Source of the DNA: Vibrio neptunius
GTDB taxonomy: Bacteria; Pseudomonadota; Gammaproteobacteria; Enterobacterales; Vibrionaceae
NCBI RefSeq assembly: GCF_000967495.1
Contig: NZ_JXXU01000056.1
Location: 45,005-109,004 of the forward strand
DNA length: 64,000 nt
Reading direction: 5' to 3'
Shown here: piece after piece, positions 17,393-26,826 of the stretch
How positions within the stretch are numbered: position 1 is the first letter of the stretch
Layout of the letters: each line of letters begins with the position of its first letter
Translations under genes and position numbers: made by a program
The notes under the pieces: generated by a model
Told to the model about the DNA's origin: nothing
The model's input: only the letters and a program-made list of their open reading frames with translations
Database searches by the model: none

Positions 17393-19231
17393 TTAAACCC
17401 TTACATCACGACGGCTATCGCGTCCCCAAACCAAATTGATAATTGCACGAGATGCAAACACTCCACTGAACATACTGGTTAACAATCCTAGCCCTAGGGT
17501 TAAAGCAAAACCTTGAATTGGACCATTACCGATGGAGTAAAGAACGACCGCAGTGATCATGGTAGTGATATTGGCATCAAGAATAGTACTCAGTGCACTC
17601 CCAAAGCCTAAATCGATAGATTGAGCAAAGGTTCGCCCCTCCGCTAATTTATCTTTAATCCGCTCGAAAATAAGAACGTTAGTATCCACCGCCATACCCA
17701 CGGTTAATACCAAACCAGCGATACCCGGTAGGGTTAAAACCGCGCCCGGCAGTAAAGCAATCAAACCCAATAGGCTGACCATATTGACGACAAGTGCCAC
17801 ATTCGCCACCCAGCCCAAACGTCGGTACCATAGCGCCATAAAGGTCAGCGTCATCGCCATACCCAAAGCTAACGCTGCAAAACCATTTTCAATGTTTTCT
17901 GCACCAAGTGATGCACCAATGGTGCGCTCTTCAACTATCGTAACCGGCGCCGTTAATGAACCTGCACGAAGAAGCAATGCTAAGTTCTGTGCTTCATCCA
18001 GAGAGCCTGCCCCTGTAATTCGGAACTGACTACCCAACTGAGATTGGATGGTTGCGACACTGATGACCTTCTCGCTACGTTCTGTGTCACCATTTGCATT
18101 GGTGGTGTACTCACGGTATACGGTCGCCATTGGCTTACCAATATGCTTACCGGAGAAGTCACTCATGGTTTTACCACCCGAGTGATCCAGTGAAATATTC
18201 ACTTCCGAGAAGCCCATGTTGTCTACGCCTGCTCGAGCATTAACGATGTGTTCACCCGTTAACACAGGGCGTTTTGACAGCACAACATCACGGCCATCAT
18301 TGTCCTTAAGCACAATATCGCCATAGGAAATGCCTTGCGATGGCGATTTCGCTTCATGGAAAGCTAATGTCGCTGTGGCGCCAATGACGTTCTTCGCCTG
18401 AGAAGGGTCTTGCACACCTGGTAATTCTATACGGATACTGTGCTCACCCTGACGCTGTACCAAAGCTTCGGTGATCCCAAGCTCTTCAATACGATCACGC
18501 ATGATTTTCAGGTTTTGCTTGATAGTAACGGTTTGGAAGTCAGACTTGTTTTGTACCGTTGGCTTGACCGCTAGGTAGCCTGAATGGCGTTTAATGTCCC
18601 AACCCGGATAGTTCTGACGAATATAGTTCGCCGACTTAGTTAACGCGTCACCTGAATTACTTTTTAGGTCGAACCCATCCACGCCGACTTGAGCAAACTT
18701 AACGCCTCGAATGTGCTCTTGACGGAGCATGTCACGCATTTCATCAACGATGGCATTGCGCTGCTCTTCGAATGCTTTATCTACATCAACATTCAGTAAG
18801 AACTGTACTCCACCACGTAGATCCAAACCCAACTTAATTGGACTGAAACCCATATCAGTTAACCATTTAGGGGCTACAGATACGTATGAGAAAGTTATCG
18901 CGTCTTGTTTACCCAGTAAGCCATTCAATGCTTCACGAGCATGGGTTTGATCGGTTTCGTTATCGAAAACCAATGTGGTTGAGTTCTCTTGCTGAGTAAT
19001 CTCTTTAGCATGAATGTTTCGTTGTTCCAAGTAGCGGTTCAGTTCGACTGGATTGTCGATGACACCACTCTTTTGTGACGTTGTAACCTGTATCGAAGGC
19101 TGCTCGCCATACCACGTAGGGATCGCACTGAGCGCCAGTACAATCACCGTCACGATCAGTACCGCGTATTTCCAAGCCGAGTAGCGGTTCATCACTCTCG
19201 CATGTTTTGTTTTTGGCGTATTTTTCTTCAT
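17393..19231 (-). CDS. secD2: Protein translocase subunit SecD (second copy)
   Basis: A 612-residue inner-membrane protein, close to the usual SecD length. One N-terminal membrane span, a large periplasmic region opening with GLDLRGGVQFLLNVDV near residue 117, and five C-terminal spans with LVLTVGMAVDTNVLIFERIK (functional aspartate). Three ATGs compete: 19258, 19231 and 19195. I chose 19231 (MKKNTPKTKHARVMNRYS), which has AAAGAT 8 bases upstream. Expression is expected to depend on VemP arrest, as shown for SecDF2 of Vibrio alginolyticus under low sodium or impaired export. Confidence 0.92.
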   Translation of the reverse strand: MKKNTPKTKHARVMNRYSAWKYAVLIVTVIVLALSAIPTWYGEQPSIQVTTSQKSGVIDNPVELNRYLEQRNIHAKEITQQENSTTLVFDNETDQTHAREALNGLLGKQDAITFSYVSVAPKWLTDMGFSPIKLGLDLRGGVQFLLNVDVDKAFEEQRNAIVDEMRDMLRQEHIRGVKFAQVGVDGFDLKSNSGDALTKSANYIRQNYPGWDIKRHSGYLAVKPTVQNKSDFQTVTIKQNLKIMRDRIEELGITEALVQRQGEHSIRIELPGVQDPSQAKNVIGATATLAFHEAKSPSQGISYGDIVLKDNDGRDVVLSKRPVLTGEHIVNARAGVDNMGFSEVNISLDHSGGKTMSDFSGKHIGKPMATVYREYTTNANGDTERSEKVISVATIQSQLGSQFRITGAGSLDEAQNLALLLRAGSLTAPVTIVEERTIGASLGAENIENGFAALALGMAMTLTFMALWYRRLGWVANVALVVNMVSLLGLIALLPGAVLTLPGIAGLVLTVGMAVDTNVLIFERIKDKLAEGRTFAQSIDLGFGSALSTILDANITTMITAVVLYSIGNGPIQGFALTLGLGLLTSMFSGVFASRAIINLVWGRDSRRDVRV

Positions 19232-19250
19232 ATTTTTATCTTTACATGCA

Positions 19251-19283
19251 GTACCCATTCAAAGTCTTAACTGAAATAGGTAC
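19251..19283 (-). promoter_or_regulatory. Hairpin in the vemP-secD2 leader, candidate attenuator
   Basis: On the minus strand GTACCTATTT pairs with GAATGGGTAC over ten positions (two G-U) around a 13-base loop. CTTT just before it can pair with AAAG in the ribosome site of the 19231 start, and the ATG at 19258 lies inside the stem. A second inverted repeat, ATCTGTAA (19446-19453) with TTACAGAT (19333-19340), starts 14 bases past the vemP stop. These fit the known model in which a stalled ribosome opens a fold masking secD2 initiation. Confidence 0.6.
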
Positions 19284-19466
19284 AAAGTTATCTGACTCTT
19301 GGATTTGGTCAGTCGTATATACAATGGATTAGATCTGTAAAAAGGTAACGACTCTGAACTAATGCGTAGGTTGACAACACAGCAGAGGTGATAATTAAGG
19401 TGCCAAGGGGCTTCAAGCTAGCTAATAAAACTAACTACACCTGTATTACAGATTGGATAGAAGGTG

Positions 19467-19943
19467 TTAGATGAATTGAGCGTTCAGGGCCACATACAGC
19501 GCGTTGGATTCTTTCCACCCTGAGATGCGATGATTTGACGTAAACGAGTTTTCGACCCAGCTTCCATTGTCAAACAGTGAGTAGGTATAAAGGCTATTGA
19601 GTGGCAGAGATGCCTGACTGGAATAATGACCATCACTGGTTCCTGGTGCTTCTCCCTCCTCTGAATGACGATCAGATAAGCTCCAGCGATTAAAATGAAC
19701 AATGGCCAACACATCGGTGTCAATTTCAGATTGTGACACCGGATTTTGCGATGTTTCTTCTTGTTGAGACTCTTCGAACAGAGTCTGGTAATCCGCTTGG
19801 GATTGAGGTGCCGCATCCGTGGTAGGAGGAGCCAAACGCGCGCTAGCTTCATTTTCAGCTTGCGTAAAATACGCCATTGCTTGCGTTGGTAATACCATCG
19901 TAAGCAAAGTAAGCCAGAAAAAATTTATCAAACGTTGAGCCAT
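19467..19943 (-). CDS. vemP: VemP, secretion-monitoring translation arrest peptide
   Basis: A 158-residue exported regulator (V. alginolyticus VemP has 159). MAQRLINFFWLTLLTMVLPTQAMA is a signal peptide. The C-terminus HRISGWKESNALYVALNAQ followed by FI and stop matches the VemP arrest segment, including the glutamine at residue 156 where the ribosome stalls. When export is slow the arrested ribosome persists and permits secD2-secF2 translation; when export is active, pulling releases it. Position directly upstream of secD2-secF2, with a 235-base leader, supports this strongly. The mature middle region is acidic and low-complexity. Confidence 0.93.
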   Translation of the reverse strand: MAQRLINFFWLTLLTMVLPTQAMAYFTQAENEASARLAPPTTDAAPQSQADYQTLFEESQQEETSQNPVSQSEIDTDVLAIVHFNRWSLSDRHSEEGEAPGTSDGHYSSQASLPLNSLYTYSLFDNGSWVENSFTSNHRISGWKESNALYVALNAQFI

Positions 19944-20075
19944 TCACGACACCAATACTAGAAGACATTTGGATGGTAAGTCCAAGTCTATTTATAAACA
20001 ACTAAAATGTTCTAAAACCTAATATTGCATATTTAATCGCAGTGCAAAATCAGTAAAACACCTGAGTTAGCACTG

Positions 20076-20744
20076 CTAGCGGTAAAATATTTCTCCGGTT
20101 TGCACATCCAGATAGATCTTGTTTGCCTGCTTGAGTCCCCCGCAGTATACGAAGTAAACGTCTCTCTTTTCAAACGTCAAAGAGCGCACCCAACCACTAG
20201 TTTCCTCAAAGTCTTCCGGCTCACACGTTTTTTCTTTGAGCAGTTGATCGGTCTTTTTAACAAACATCTCAAAATGTTGTTTGAAATCGTCAGACTTTTC
20301 TATGTAACTGCTGACTGTCTCAACTCGTTCCTCTTTGGTGATGGTTGGTGCAACCTCTAGTAGCGCTTCCATTGGCACCCATTCAGCCACCTCTTCCCCA
20401 CCCTCTTCGTAAACATAGTAAGGAGAAATTCGCCCCCACCCATCTTTTTTTTCAAGAATATGCAGCTTGTCTCCTCGGTAAACCACGCTTTCAACAAATG
20501 CTTCATAACTCGGAAATTCTCTAACTCCGAGTTTAGGTGGACTAACGTAAAAGTCTGTTACTTCGGGCTTCGGTGGTGGTGGCGCCTCTTCTTTTATCGG
20601 CGCAGGCGGTGGTTGTTTATTTTCTTCCAGCAGCGCAGCAGCGGCAGCAGCGTCTTGCTGTGGCTTAAGGTAGAAGATGTAGTAACCACCACCTGCACAC
20701 GCAATGCCAAGCAGCAGCAGAACAACCATAAGTATCTTTTTCAT
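20076..20744 (-). CDS. Membrane-anchored SH3-like domain protein
   Basis: A 222-residue protein. MKKILMVVLLLLGIACAGGGYYIFYL is a single N-terminal span, followed by an alanine run and a proline-rich linker (PPPAPIKEEAPPPPKPE, 44-60) and an SH3b-like domain (KLHILEKKDGWGRISPYYV at about 92-112 with EWVPMEAL). A C-terminal domain has two cysteines (KTCEPEDFEE, FVYCGGLKQ). Expected to face the periplasm, where SH3b domains often touch cell wall. Function unknown. It diverges from the next exported gene with 56 bases between starts. Confidence 0.7.
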   Translation of the reverse strand: MKKILMVVLLLLGIACAGGGYYIFYLKPQQDAAAAAALLEENKQPPPAPIKEEAPPPPKPEVTDFYVSPPKLGVREFPSYEAFVESVVYRGDKLHILEKKDGWGRISPYYVYEEGGEEVAEWVPMEALLEVAPTITKEERVETVSSYIEKSDDFKQHFEMFVKKTDQLLKEKTCEPEDFEETSGWVRSLTFEKRDVYFVYCGGLKQANKIYLDVQTGEIFYR

Positions 20745-20800
20745 ATTGAGTTAATGTCTTATCTATACTTAAACCATCTTTCATCAACAATATAGCTAAT

Positions 20801-21355
20801 ATGAAATGGCGCGGGCTATATATCACTGTAACGGCATTTATGCTGCTCACTTTACCAATTAAAGCTGTCAGTGAGCATTGTCGAGAAGATTCGTGGAATC
20901 AAGCCCTCAAATTTCAAAAGCAAGCGGAGTCTTGGTACAACGAAAAGGCCAGTAAATTCAATGATTTTCTAGCTTTCCATAAACAACAAGAATTCCTGTA
21001 TCAAGAATTTAGTACAGCAGAGATGTCAGCGTTGTGGAACTCACAAAGCGAGCTACACCAGAGAAAGATCCTTGACCAATTGCAGGCTGCAACTACTGTC
21101 TTAGCAAACCTTCACAAAGAGATCGATGAAATTCGCCAACAGTCTTCGATCATAGATAGAGCAAACAATAACTGGAAAAACCTATCCACGCACTGTACCC
21201 AAGTGGCTCTCAATATAAATAGCTCTTCCAGCCAGTATTACATCAATACGAATCTCGCTTTAAAACAAGAGACCGAGCGCCTTGTAAGTAAACTCAATAT
21301 TATGATTGGCATCTATCAGCAAGAAATTCAGGCTATAGAAGCCCTCAAACCATAA
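20801..21355 (+). CDS. Exported coiled-coil protein of unknown function
   Basis: A 184-residue protein with signal peptide MKWRGLYITVTAFMLLTLPIKAVS and an otherwise almost wholly helical, polar sequence with heptad character (ILDQLQAATTVLANLHKEIDEI). Two cysteines (EHCREDSW and STHCTQVA) could form a disulfide. No family recognised. It shares a divergent promoter region with the SH3-like membrane protein. Confidence 0.65.
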   Translation: MKWRGLYITVTAFMLLTLPIKAVSEHCREDSWNQALKFQKQAESWYNEKASKFNDFLAFHKQQEFLYQEFSTAEMSALWNSQSELHQRKILDQLQAATTVLANLHKEIDEIRQQSSIIDRANNNWKNLSTHCTQVALNINSSSSQYYINTNLALKQETERLVSKLNIMIGIYQQEIQAIEALKP

Positions 21356-21540
21356 CTAGACTTTGCCCATAACAAGCTGCTGGAGGTAACGCTATCATCG
21401 CTTCTTGCACCATACCTTGAACAAGCTGGGGTCAGTGAACTAGCACAAAAAAGCAGCGAGTTTATCATTACTACGCACTTGCAATTGGCAACAATGGAAT
21501 AGGTTAGCGTTAACAACGGGGGATAGGGACAATGCTTGAA

Positions 21541-21584
21541 AAAAATGGCCTGAAGCAAGAAAGACGAAGGGATTGCTTCAGGCC
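21541..21584 (-). terminator. Rho-independent terminator of phhA-phhB
   Basis: GGCCTGAAGCAA and TTGCTTCAGGCC form a perfect 12-bp stem, followed on the minus strand by ATTTTTTTC. It ends nine bases past the phhB stop. Confidence 0.9.
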
Positions 21585-21592
21585 TCTTGGAA

Positions 21593-21925
21593 TCAATCGC
21601 TCAGTTGGTCGCACTTGGCGGCGCAGATGAAATCATTTCGATGAAGACCTTTGATAGAGTGGCTCCACCAAGTGACCGTCACTTTACCCCACTCCAAAAG
21701 GATTGAAGGATGGTGAAACTCATCCTCCGCCAGTTGTGCAATTTGGTCTGCAAAAGCCCATGCCAACTTAAAGTTCTTAAACTTATACGCTTTTTCAAGT
21801 TGGGGAATTCCGTCACGTTCTATCAACTGCCACTCATTGAGCTCAGTAAGCAATAATCTTTGTTCTTCTTTAGTCAATGCAATCGCGTCGCTGCTGCACG
21901 CTTCACATCGTAATTCATTAAGCAT
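21593..21925 (-). CDS. phhB: Pterin-4a-carbinolamine dehydratase
   Basis: A 110-residue enzyme (EC 4.2.1.96) that dehydrates the pterin carbinolamine made by phenylalanine hydroxylase, recycling the cofactor. The diagnostic EFHHPSILLEWGKVTVTWWSH contains the active-site histidines. The ATG at 21925 lies inside the end of phhA (8-base overlap), with AAGGAA about eight bases upstream, indicating translational coupling. Confidence 0.93.
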   Translation of the reverse strand: MLNELRCEACSSDAIALTKEEQRLLLTELNEWQLIERDGIPQLEKAYKFKNFKLAWAFADQIAQLAEDEFHHPSILLEWGKVTVTWWSHSIKGLHRNDFICAAKCDQLSD

Positions 21926-22709
21926 GTGTGATTTCCTTAGGTTCAAATAACGGCGGTAGCAGACCCGCTTTCATCGCCTGATGTACATATGACATCAAGT
22001 CCTTTTTACTCAGGTCGTACAACTGTTTGATATCTTCGAGAAGAAAGTACGCTGGCTGCATAATATCGATGCGATATGGTGTTCTCAGCACCGTATGGAT
22101 ATCAAAGCCTTCTCGCAACGGACGTTCATCATCCAGAGCATAGAGTGTCTCTCCTGGAGAAGATAAAATTCCGCCTCCATAAATTTTGCACTCTTGCTCT
22201 TCCTTCACCAAGCCAAACTCGACGGTAAACCAGTACAGTCTAGCGAGGTAGACCCTTTCCTTACTCGTAGCCTCTTTACCAAGTTGGCCATATATATGAG
22301 TAAATTCAGCAAACTCAGGATTAGTCAGCATTGCACAATGACCAAAAATCTCATGGAAGAAGTCTGGTTCCTGCAAATAATCAAACTCTTCACGAGAGCG
22401 TAGAAAAGTCGCGACTGGAAATTTTTTATCCGCCAACAGAGCAAAGAAACGGTCGAAATTTATCAATGCGGGAACAGGTTCAACTTGCCATCCTGTTTCC
22501 TTTTTTAAAACCTGATTAATTTCAGGCAACTGCGGAACCCGATCGATCGGTAAATCAAGCAGTTCCAAGCCGCGCAAATATTCCTTACAAGCACGTTGAT
22601 TCACTAAGTCCAACTGACGGGAAACCAAATCGTGCCAAATCTGATCTTCCTCGCGACTCCAGTCGACAAATCCTTGTTTATTAATAGGTTTAGATACGTA
22701 CTGAGTCAT
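21918..22709 (-). CDS. phhA: Phenylalanine 4-monooxygenase
   Basis: A 263-residue iron- and pterin-dependent hydroxylase (EC 1.14.16.1) converting phenylalanine to tyrosine. FFHEIFGHCAMLTNPEFAEF supplies the two iron-binding histidines near residue 125, and the glutamate is in YWFTVEFGLV near 170. ATG 22709 follows AAGGAAAGG; an in-frame extension to 22808 would cross the TyrR-type box. With phhB and the divergent acetoacetyl-CoA synthetase it forms an aromatic catabolic locus. Confidence 0.95.
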   Translation of the reverse strand: MTQYVSKPINKQGFVDWSREEDQIWHDLVSRQLDLVNQRACKEYLRGLELLDLPIDRVPQLPEINQVLKKETGWQVEPVPALINFDRFFALLADKKFPVATFLRSREEFDYLQEPDFFHEIFGHCAMLTNPEFAEFTHIYGQLGKEATSKERVYLARLYWFTVEFGLVKEEQECKIYGGGILSSPGETLYALDDERPLREGFDIHTVLRTPYRIDIMQPAYFLLEDIKQLYDLSKKDLMSYVHQAMKAGLLPPLFEPKEITHA

Positions 22710-22800
22710 CACCTTTCCTTTTAACAACTCCTTTACATTTAAGCCTATCGCCTCATGAAATCGGTGACAATTCACCAGGGTACTTCCCCGCTCAAACGGA

Positions 22801-22818
22801 TGTAACATAAATTTTACA
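22801..22818. promoter_or_regulatory. Candidate TyrR/PhhR box upstream of phhA
   Basis: TGTAACATAAATTTTACA matches the TyrR consensus TGTAAA-N6-TTTACA at 11 of 12 fixed positions. It lies 91 bases upstream of the phhA start in the divergent phhA/aacS region. Aromatic amino acid responsive control is inferred from the motif. Confidence 0.65.
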
Positions 22819-22935
22819 TTTTACTTTTTTTTGCTTATTTTTCAGCAATATGTTTCTTGGCTGATTGTTTGACATTGACTGTTTTTGCAACAAAACTTAG
22901 CCATAGTTAGGGAAAATGTGTAAGACGAGGAAGTG

Positions 22936-24936
22936 ATGTCCACTCAAGAGTCAGTTGAGCTGGTCCCCCTATGGGAACCTAGCGGAGAAAGAACCTCCGC
23001 ATCCAATTTGAATAAGTTTATCCAGCATATCAACATGCAGGGCGAAGCCATCGAAAACTACCACGACCTGCACCAGTGGTCTGTTGATAACAAAAAGCAT
23101 TTTTGGCTTTCGATATGGCAATTTTGCGATGTGATTGGTTACAAAGGTGACTGCATTCATGGTGAGGGCATTGCACGTTGGGGCAAATTCTCACCGAGCC
23201 GTGACACCATATGGTTTCCTCAATCGCAGTTAAACTACGCTGAAAATCTGCTCTCTTATGCCTTTCAGGATCCAGAAGGTGTGGCTATCTGGTTTAAAAA
23301 CGAGAGAGGGCAAAGCCGAAAATTGACTTGGCAACAACTGTGTGACCAAGTCTCCATCCTACAACAGTGGTTAAAACAAAACGGAGTTGAAAAAGGTGAT
23401 GTCGTTGCAGGTTATCTTCCTCACATGCCTGAAACCGTCGTCGCAATGCTGGCTACAACCAGCCTAGGTGCGATATGGACATCCACCTCACCAGACTTTG
23501 GCGTAGAAAGCGTCAAAGAACGTTTTGGTCAAGTACAGCCTAAGATTTTGTTTTGCTGCAATGGCTACAGTTTCAATGGCAAAACGTTCAAAATGGATGA
23601 AAAAAACAACCAGATTGTTAGCGCTATATCTAGCATCCAAAACGTCTGTCACATTGATTATTTACAAATTGGACAAGAGAGTTCGTTCGGCAATGAACAA
23701 TGTTCAGACTGGGAATCCATTCTCGCCAGTTACATCCCTCGCGGGCTGAGATATCAGCGGGTCGGATTCAATGATCCTCTGTTCGTTCTCTACTCTTCAG
23801 GAACAACAGGCAAGCCAAAATGCATTGTGCATTCGGTGGGTGGTACCATACTTAATCACTTAAAAGAGCATCAGCTTCACTGTGATGTCCAACCTCGTGA
23901 TCGGGTATTTTATTATACTACCTGTGGCTGGATGATGTGGAACTGGCATGTCTCAGCACTCGCTAGCGGAGCAACCTTAGTCATTTTTGATGGTAGCCCA
24001 ATGTATCCGATGCCAAGCGTGTTATGGGAGTTGGCTGAAGAGGCAGACGTCAGCTTGTTTGGTACGTCGGCCAAATACTTGGAAGCACTGCAAAAAGCAG
24101 AGTTCAACCCAAGTCATTACTATCGCCTTGATAGCTTAAAGACGCTCTGTTCAACGGGTTCCGTGTTGTACCCTCAACAATTTGACTACGTCTACAGCCG
24201 AATCAAAGCTGATATTCATCTTGCTTCTATTTCTGGTGGAACCGACATCTGTGGGTGCTTTGTGATAGGGAACCCTATCTCTCCTGTCTATCGTGGAGAG
24301 TGTCAGGCACCAGGATTAGGGCTAGATGTTCGTGTATTCAACGAAAAAGGCCAACCGGTGGTGAATCAGCGTGGTGAGCTTGTGTGCCTCAACAGCTTCC
24401 CCAATCAACCTGTAGGCTTTTGGCATGACAATGGTGAACGCTATCACAATGCCTATTGGGGAAAATATGAGAACACTTGGCATCATGGAGATGATGTCGA
24501 GATGACGAGCACTAGCGGTGTCATTTTTTACGGAAGGAGTGATGCAACACTCAACCCTGGAGGTGTAAGAATCGGAACTGCAGAGATTTATCAACAAGTG
24601 AATCAACTCTCTGAGGTTGAAGATTCTATTGCCGTTGGTCGGCTGCTCAATGGCGATGAAAAAGTGGTACTGTTTGTCCAACTCGCGCACGATGTAACAC
24701 TCAGTGAAGAATTAATGGCAACCATCAAGCAACAGCTGAAAACTCAGTGCTCTCCGCGTCATGTTCCCGCAGAAATTTACCCCATCAGCGAGGTACCAAA
24801 AACAAAATCTGGTAAGCTCGTTGAGTTAGCGGTGAAACAAGTATTGCATGGCAAAACAGTGCAGAACAAAGGCGCTATAGCCAACCCTCAGGTTCTTGAC
24901 GAAATCGCTCAGTATGCCACTCAAGCCGTTTCCTAA
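22936..24936 (+). CDS. aacS: Acetoacetyl-CoA synthetase
   Basis: A 666-residue ANL-superfamily ligase (EC 6.2.1.16) activating acetoacetate with ATP and CoA. The ATP-binding P-loop LYSSGTTGKPKCIVH lies near residue 285, SISGGTDICGCF near 435 and the catalytic lysine in PKTKSGKLVELAVK near 625. The length and N-terminal ACAS extension (WSVDNKKHFWLSIWQFCD) fit AacS rather than acetyl-CoA synthetase. ATG 22936 follows GAGGAAG. Tyrosine breakdown ends in acetoacetate, which links it to the divergent phhAB. Confidence 0.92.
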   Translation: MSTQESVELVPLWEPSGERTSASNLNKFIQHINMQGEAIENYHDLHQWSVDNKKHFWLSIWQFCDVIGYKGDCIHGEGIARWGKFSPSRDTIWFPQSQLNYAENLLSYAFQDPEGVAIWFKNERGQSRKLTWQQLCDQVSILQQWLKQNGVEKGDVVAGYLPHMPETVVAMLATTSLGAIWTSTSPDFGVESVKERFGQVQPKILFCCNGYSFNGKTFKMDEKNNQIVSAISSIQNVCHIDYLQIGQESSFGNEQCSDWESILASYIPRGLRYQRVGFNDPLFVLYSSGTTGKPKCIVHSVGGTILNHLKEHQLHCDVQPRDRVFYYTTCGWMMWNWHVSALASGATLVIFDGSPMYPMPSVLWELAEEADVSLFGTSAKYLEALQKAEFNPSHYYRLDSLKTLCSTGSVLYPQQFDYVYSRIKADIHLASISGGTDICGCFVIGNPISPVYRGECQAPGLGLDVRVFNEKGQPVVNQRGELVCLNSFPNQPVGFWHDNGERYHNAYWGKYENTWHHGDDVEMTSTSGVIFYGRSDATLNPGGVRIGTAEIYQQVNQLSEVEDSIAVGRLLNGDEKVVLFVQLAHDVTLSEELMATIKQQLKTQCSPRHVPAEIYPISEVPKTKSGKLVELAVKQVLHGKTVQNKGAIANPQVLDEIAQYATQAVS

Positions 24937-24940
24937 AGCA

Positions 24941-24970
24941 AAAAGCCCGAACCATTAAGTTCGGGCTTTT
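24941..24970. terminator. Bidirectional terminator between aacS and methyltransferase
   Basis: AAAAGCCCGAAC-CATTA-AGTTCGGGCTTTT has a GC-rich stem with an A-run on the left and T-run on the right, so it can end transcription from both convergent genes. Confidence 0.9.
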
Positions 24971-24989
24971 ACGATCTGAGAAATCAAGG

Positions 24990-25568
24990 TTACTTCTTGG
25001 CGATGGCCATCAATACTGTCAATTTTCCGTTCGGGGTATCGAAACTGAATGGTGTTGTTACTTCGACCTCATCAAAACCGACACTACTTAGCACTTGCAA
25101 TACATGAGTGGGGGTCATTCCACCTTCTTCATCTTTCTCCGATAACCAGTCCCAATGAACAAAATAGTTGCCTTTATTGAGCAGGCTATAGACGATATCA
25201 ACGACGTCAGAATAGTTTGGCAAAAAGCTACAAACTGAAGACGCAACCACTAAGTCGAATTGACTTCGGAACGCCGGGTGCATGGCCACCAACCCTCTTG
25301 TTAGGAGGTCAACGACTGGCTCTACATTATCAAGTTCTTTCTTATCTAGCTGCTCAATCATCGCCTCTGAACTATCTAACGCTACGATATCTTTGGCGAG
25401 AGGAGACAGTTTTTGGCTCAGTAGTCCGGTACCACAACCAAAATCAAGAATTCGTTTCCCTTGGACATCGATAATTTCCTGAAGAGAGTCAAACGCTTTC
25501 TGTGCATACAATACTGCTAAAGGCTCGTTTTCCCACTCTGCTGCATAATCATCCCAAATAGTAGCCAT
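24990..25568 (-). CDS. Class I SAM-dependent methyltransferase
   Basis: A 192-residue methyltransferase. ILDFGCGTGLLSQKL near residue 39 is the SAM-binding motif I, IVALDSSEAMIEQL holds the ribose-binding aspartate, and DLVVASSVCSFL is motif IV. Two adjacent ATGs (25571, 25568); GGGAG spacing favours 25568. Substrate cannot be told; the family covers small molecules mainly. It diverges from a LysR gene. Confidence 0.82.
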   Translation of the reverse strand: MATIWDDYAAEWENEPLAVLYAQKAFDSLQEIIDVQGKRILDFGCGTGLLSQKLSPLAKDIVALDSSEAMIEQLDKKELDNVEPVVDLLTRGLVAMHPAFRSQFDLVVASSVCSFLPNYSDVVDIVYSLLNKGNYFVHWDWLSEKDEEGGMTPTHVLQVLSSVGFDEVEVTTPFSFDTPNGKLTVLMAIAKK

Positions 25569-25718
25569 CATGATCTCCCTATTACCTCATTCATTTGGCG
25601 TTAAACAAGAGTATCAAAACTGCATGAAATTCATAGCTTTTGGCGTCATAAAACAGACAAGCGTAATGTATTCTTATAACATTAGCCTATATAAGCACCA
25701 AATACGCGAATTGCCCAG

Positions 25719-26597
25719 ATGAACCTATCGCAGATTGAAGCCTTCTGTACTATTGCTGACACTGGGTCAGTGTCCGAAGCTGCTAGACAACTCGAATGCA
25801 ACCGAACAAAATTAAGCATGTCGATAAAAGCACTGGAAAAGGACCTAAACATTGAGCTTTTTGTCCGCACGGGCAACCATGTTTCTCTGTCAGAAGCAGG
25901 CAAAGCCATCTATAAAGACTGCCAGAATATGTTGGTTACCGTTTCGCGAATTCGTCAGACCTGTGCTCAAGTGTCCGGTGAGTTCAACGCTGAAGTCTGG
26001 ATCGCACGCGATGATTCGTTGCCAGATGATATGTGGCAGAGCCTTTCCCACCAGCTCAACAATAAATTTCCTGCAACCTCGTTTAATATTGTCCTTGCAT
26101 CTAGTGGTGATCTGGCAAACCTAGTGGTCACTCAACAAGTCGATTTTGCTTTTGGTGTCGATTACGAACGTATCGATGACCCCCATATAAGTTACCACCC
26201 GTTGGGCAAGATCCGACTGATGTCGGTATGTAAAGCCGATCATCGCCTCAGTCAGCTTCGACGTGTTTCGGACAACGAACTGCGTAATGCAATGCAAGCG
26301 GTCATGGTTTACCTCAACGAAAAAGACAATCCCGAATTGCAGCCTTTCTCATTGCGCCATATTGGTTTCTCTAGTTTTGACTATATGCTCAGTACCATTC
26401 TCACCGAAGATGCTTGGGGGGTATTACCAGAACCTCTTATCCGTCACCATTTGCGTAAACAAGAACTGGCTGTCATTAAGCATACCTATGGTTTAACGCA
26501 AGAAGACTACTGTATGTTTACCGCAGCAGGCATGGCAGAGCACCCCGGCATGTCATGGTTGGCGGATAAATTAAACGAATATTTGTTTGATTTTTGA
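25719..26597 (+). CDS. LysR family transcriptional regulator
   Basis: A 292-residue regulator. HTH: GSVSEAARQLECNRTKLSMSIKALEKDLNIELFVRTGN at 16-53, then the effector-binding domain (LVVTQQVDFAFGVDYER). It is divergent from the methyltransferase gene, 150 bases apart, which is its likeliest target by the usual LysR arrangement. Confidence 0.82.
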   Translation: MNLSQIEAFCTIADTGSVSEAARQLECNRTKLSMSIKALEKDLNIELFVRTGNHVSLSEAGKAIYKDCQNMLVTVSRIRQTCAQVSGEFNAEVWIARDDSLPDDMWQSLSHQLNNKFPATSFNIVLASSGDLANLVVTQQVDFAFGVDYERIDDPHISYHPLGKIRLMSVCKADHRLSQLRRVSDNELRNAMQAVMVYLNEKDNPELQPFSLRHIGFSSFDYMLSTILTEDAWGVLPEPLIRHHLRKQELAVIKHTYGLTQEDYCMFTAAGMAEHPGMSWLADKLNEYLFDF

Positions 26598-26826
26598 TAG
26601 TTTGGCTTTCATTACCTGTGACAATAGCGGCATTGCGCTGCGCTTATCTTAACAATACGACAGTCAGTGTCAGTTTTTGTGACACTAAAAATCAACGTTA
26701 ACACCCTGAATTCTAAAGACAAAGTGTGTAATACCACTATCTCTGGTTATTTTAAGTACAGATCAAGTTTGTCAAATAGGCTGAGTACGCAAAGAATAAA
26801 GATATCAATTGCGAAGAGAATACTCT

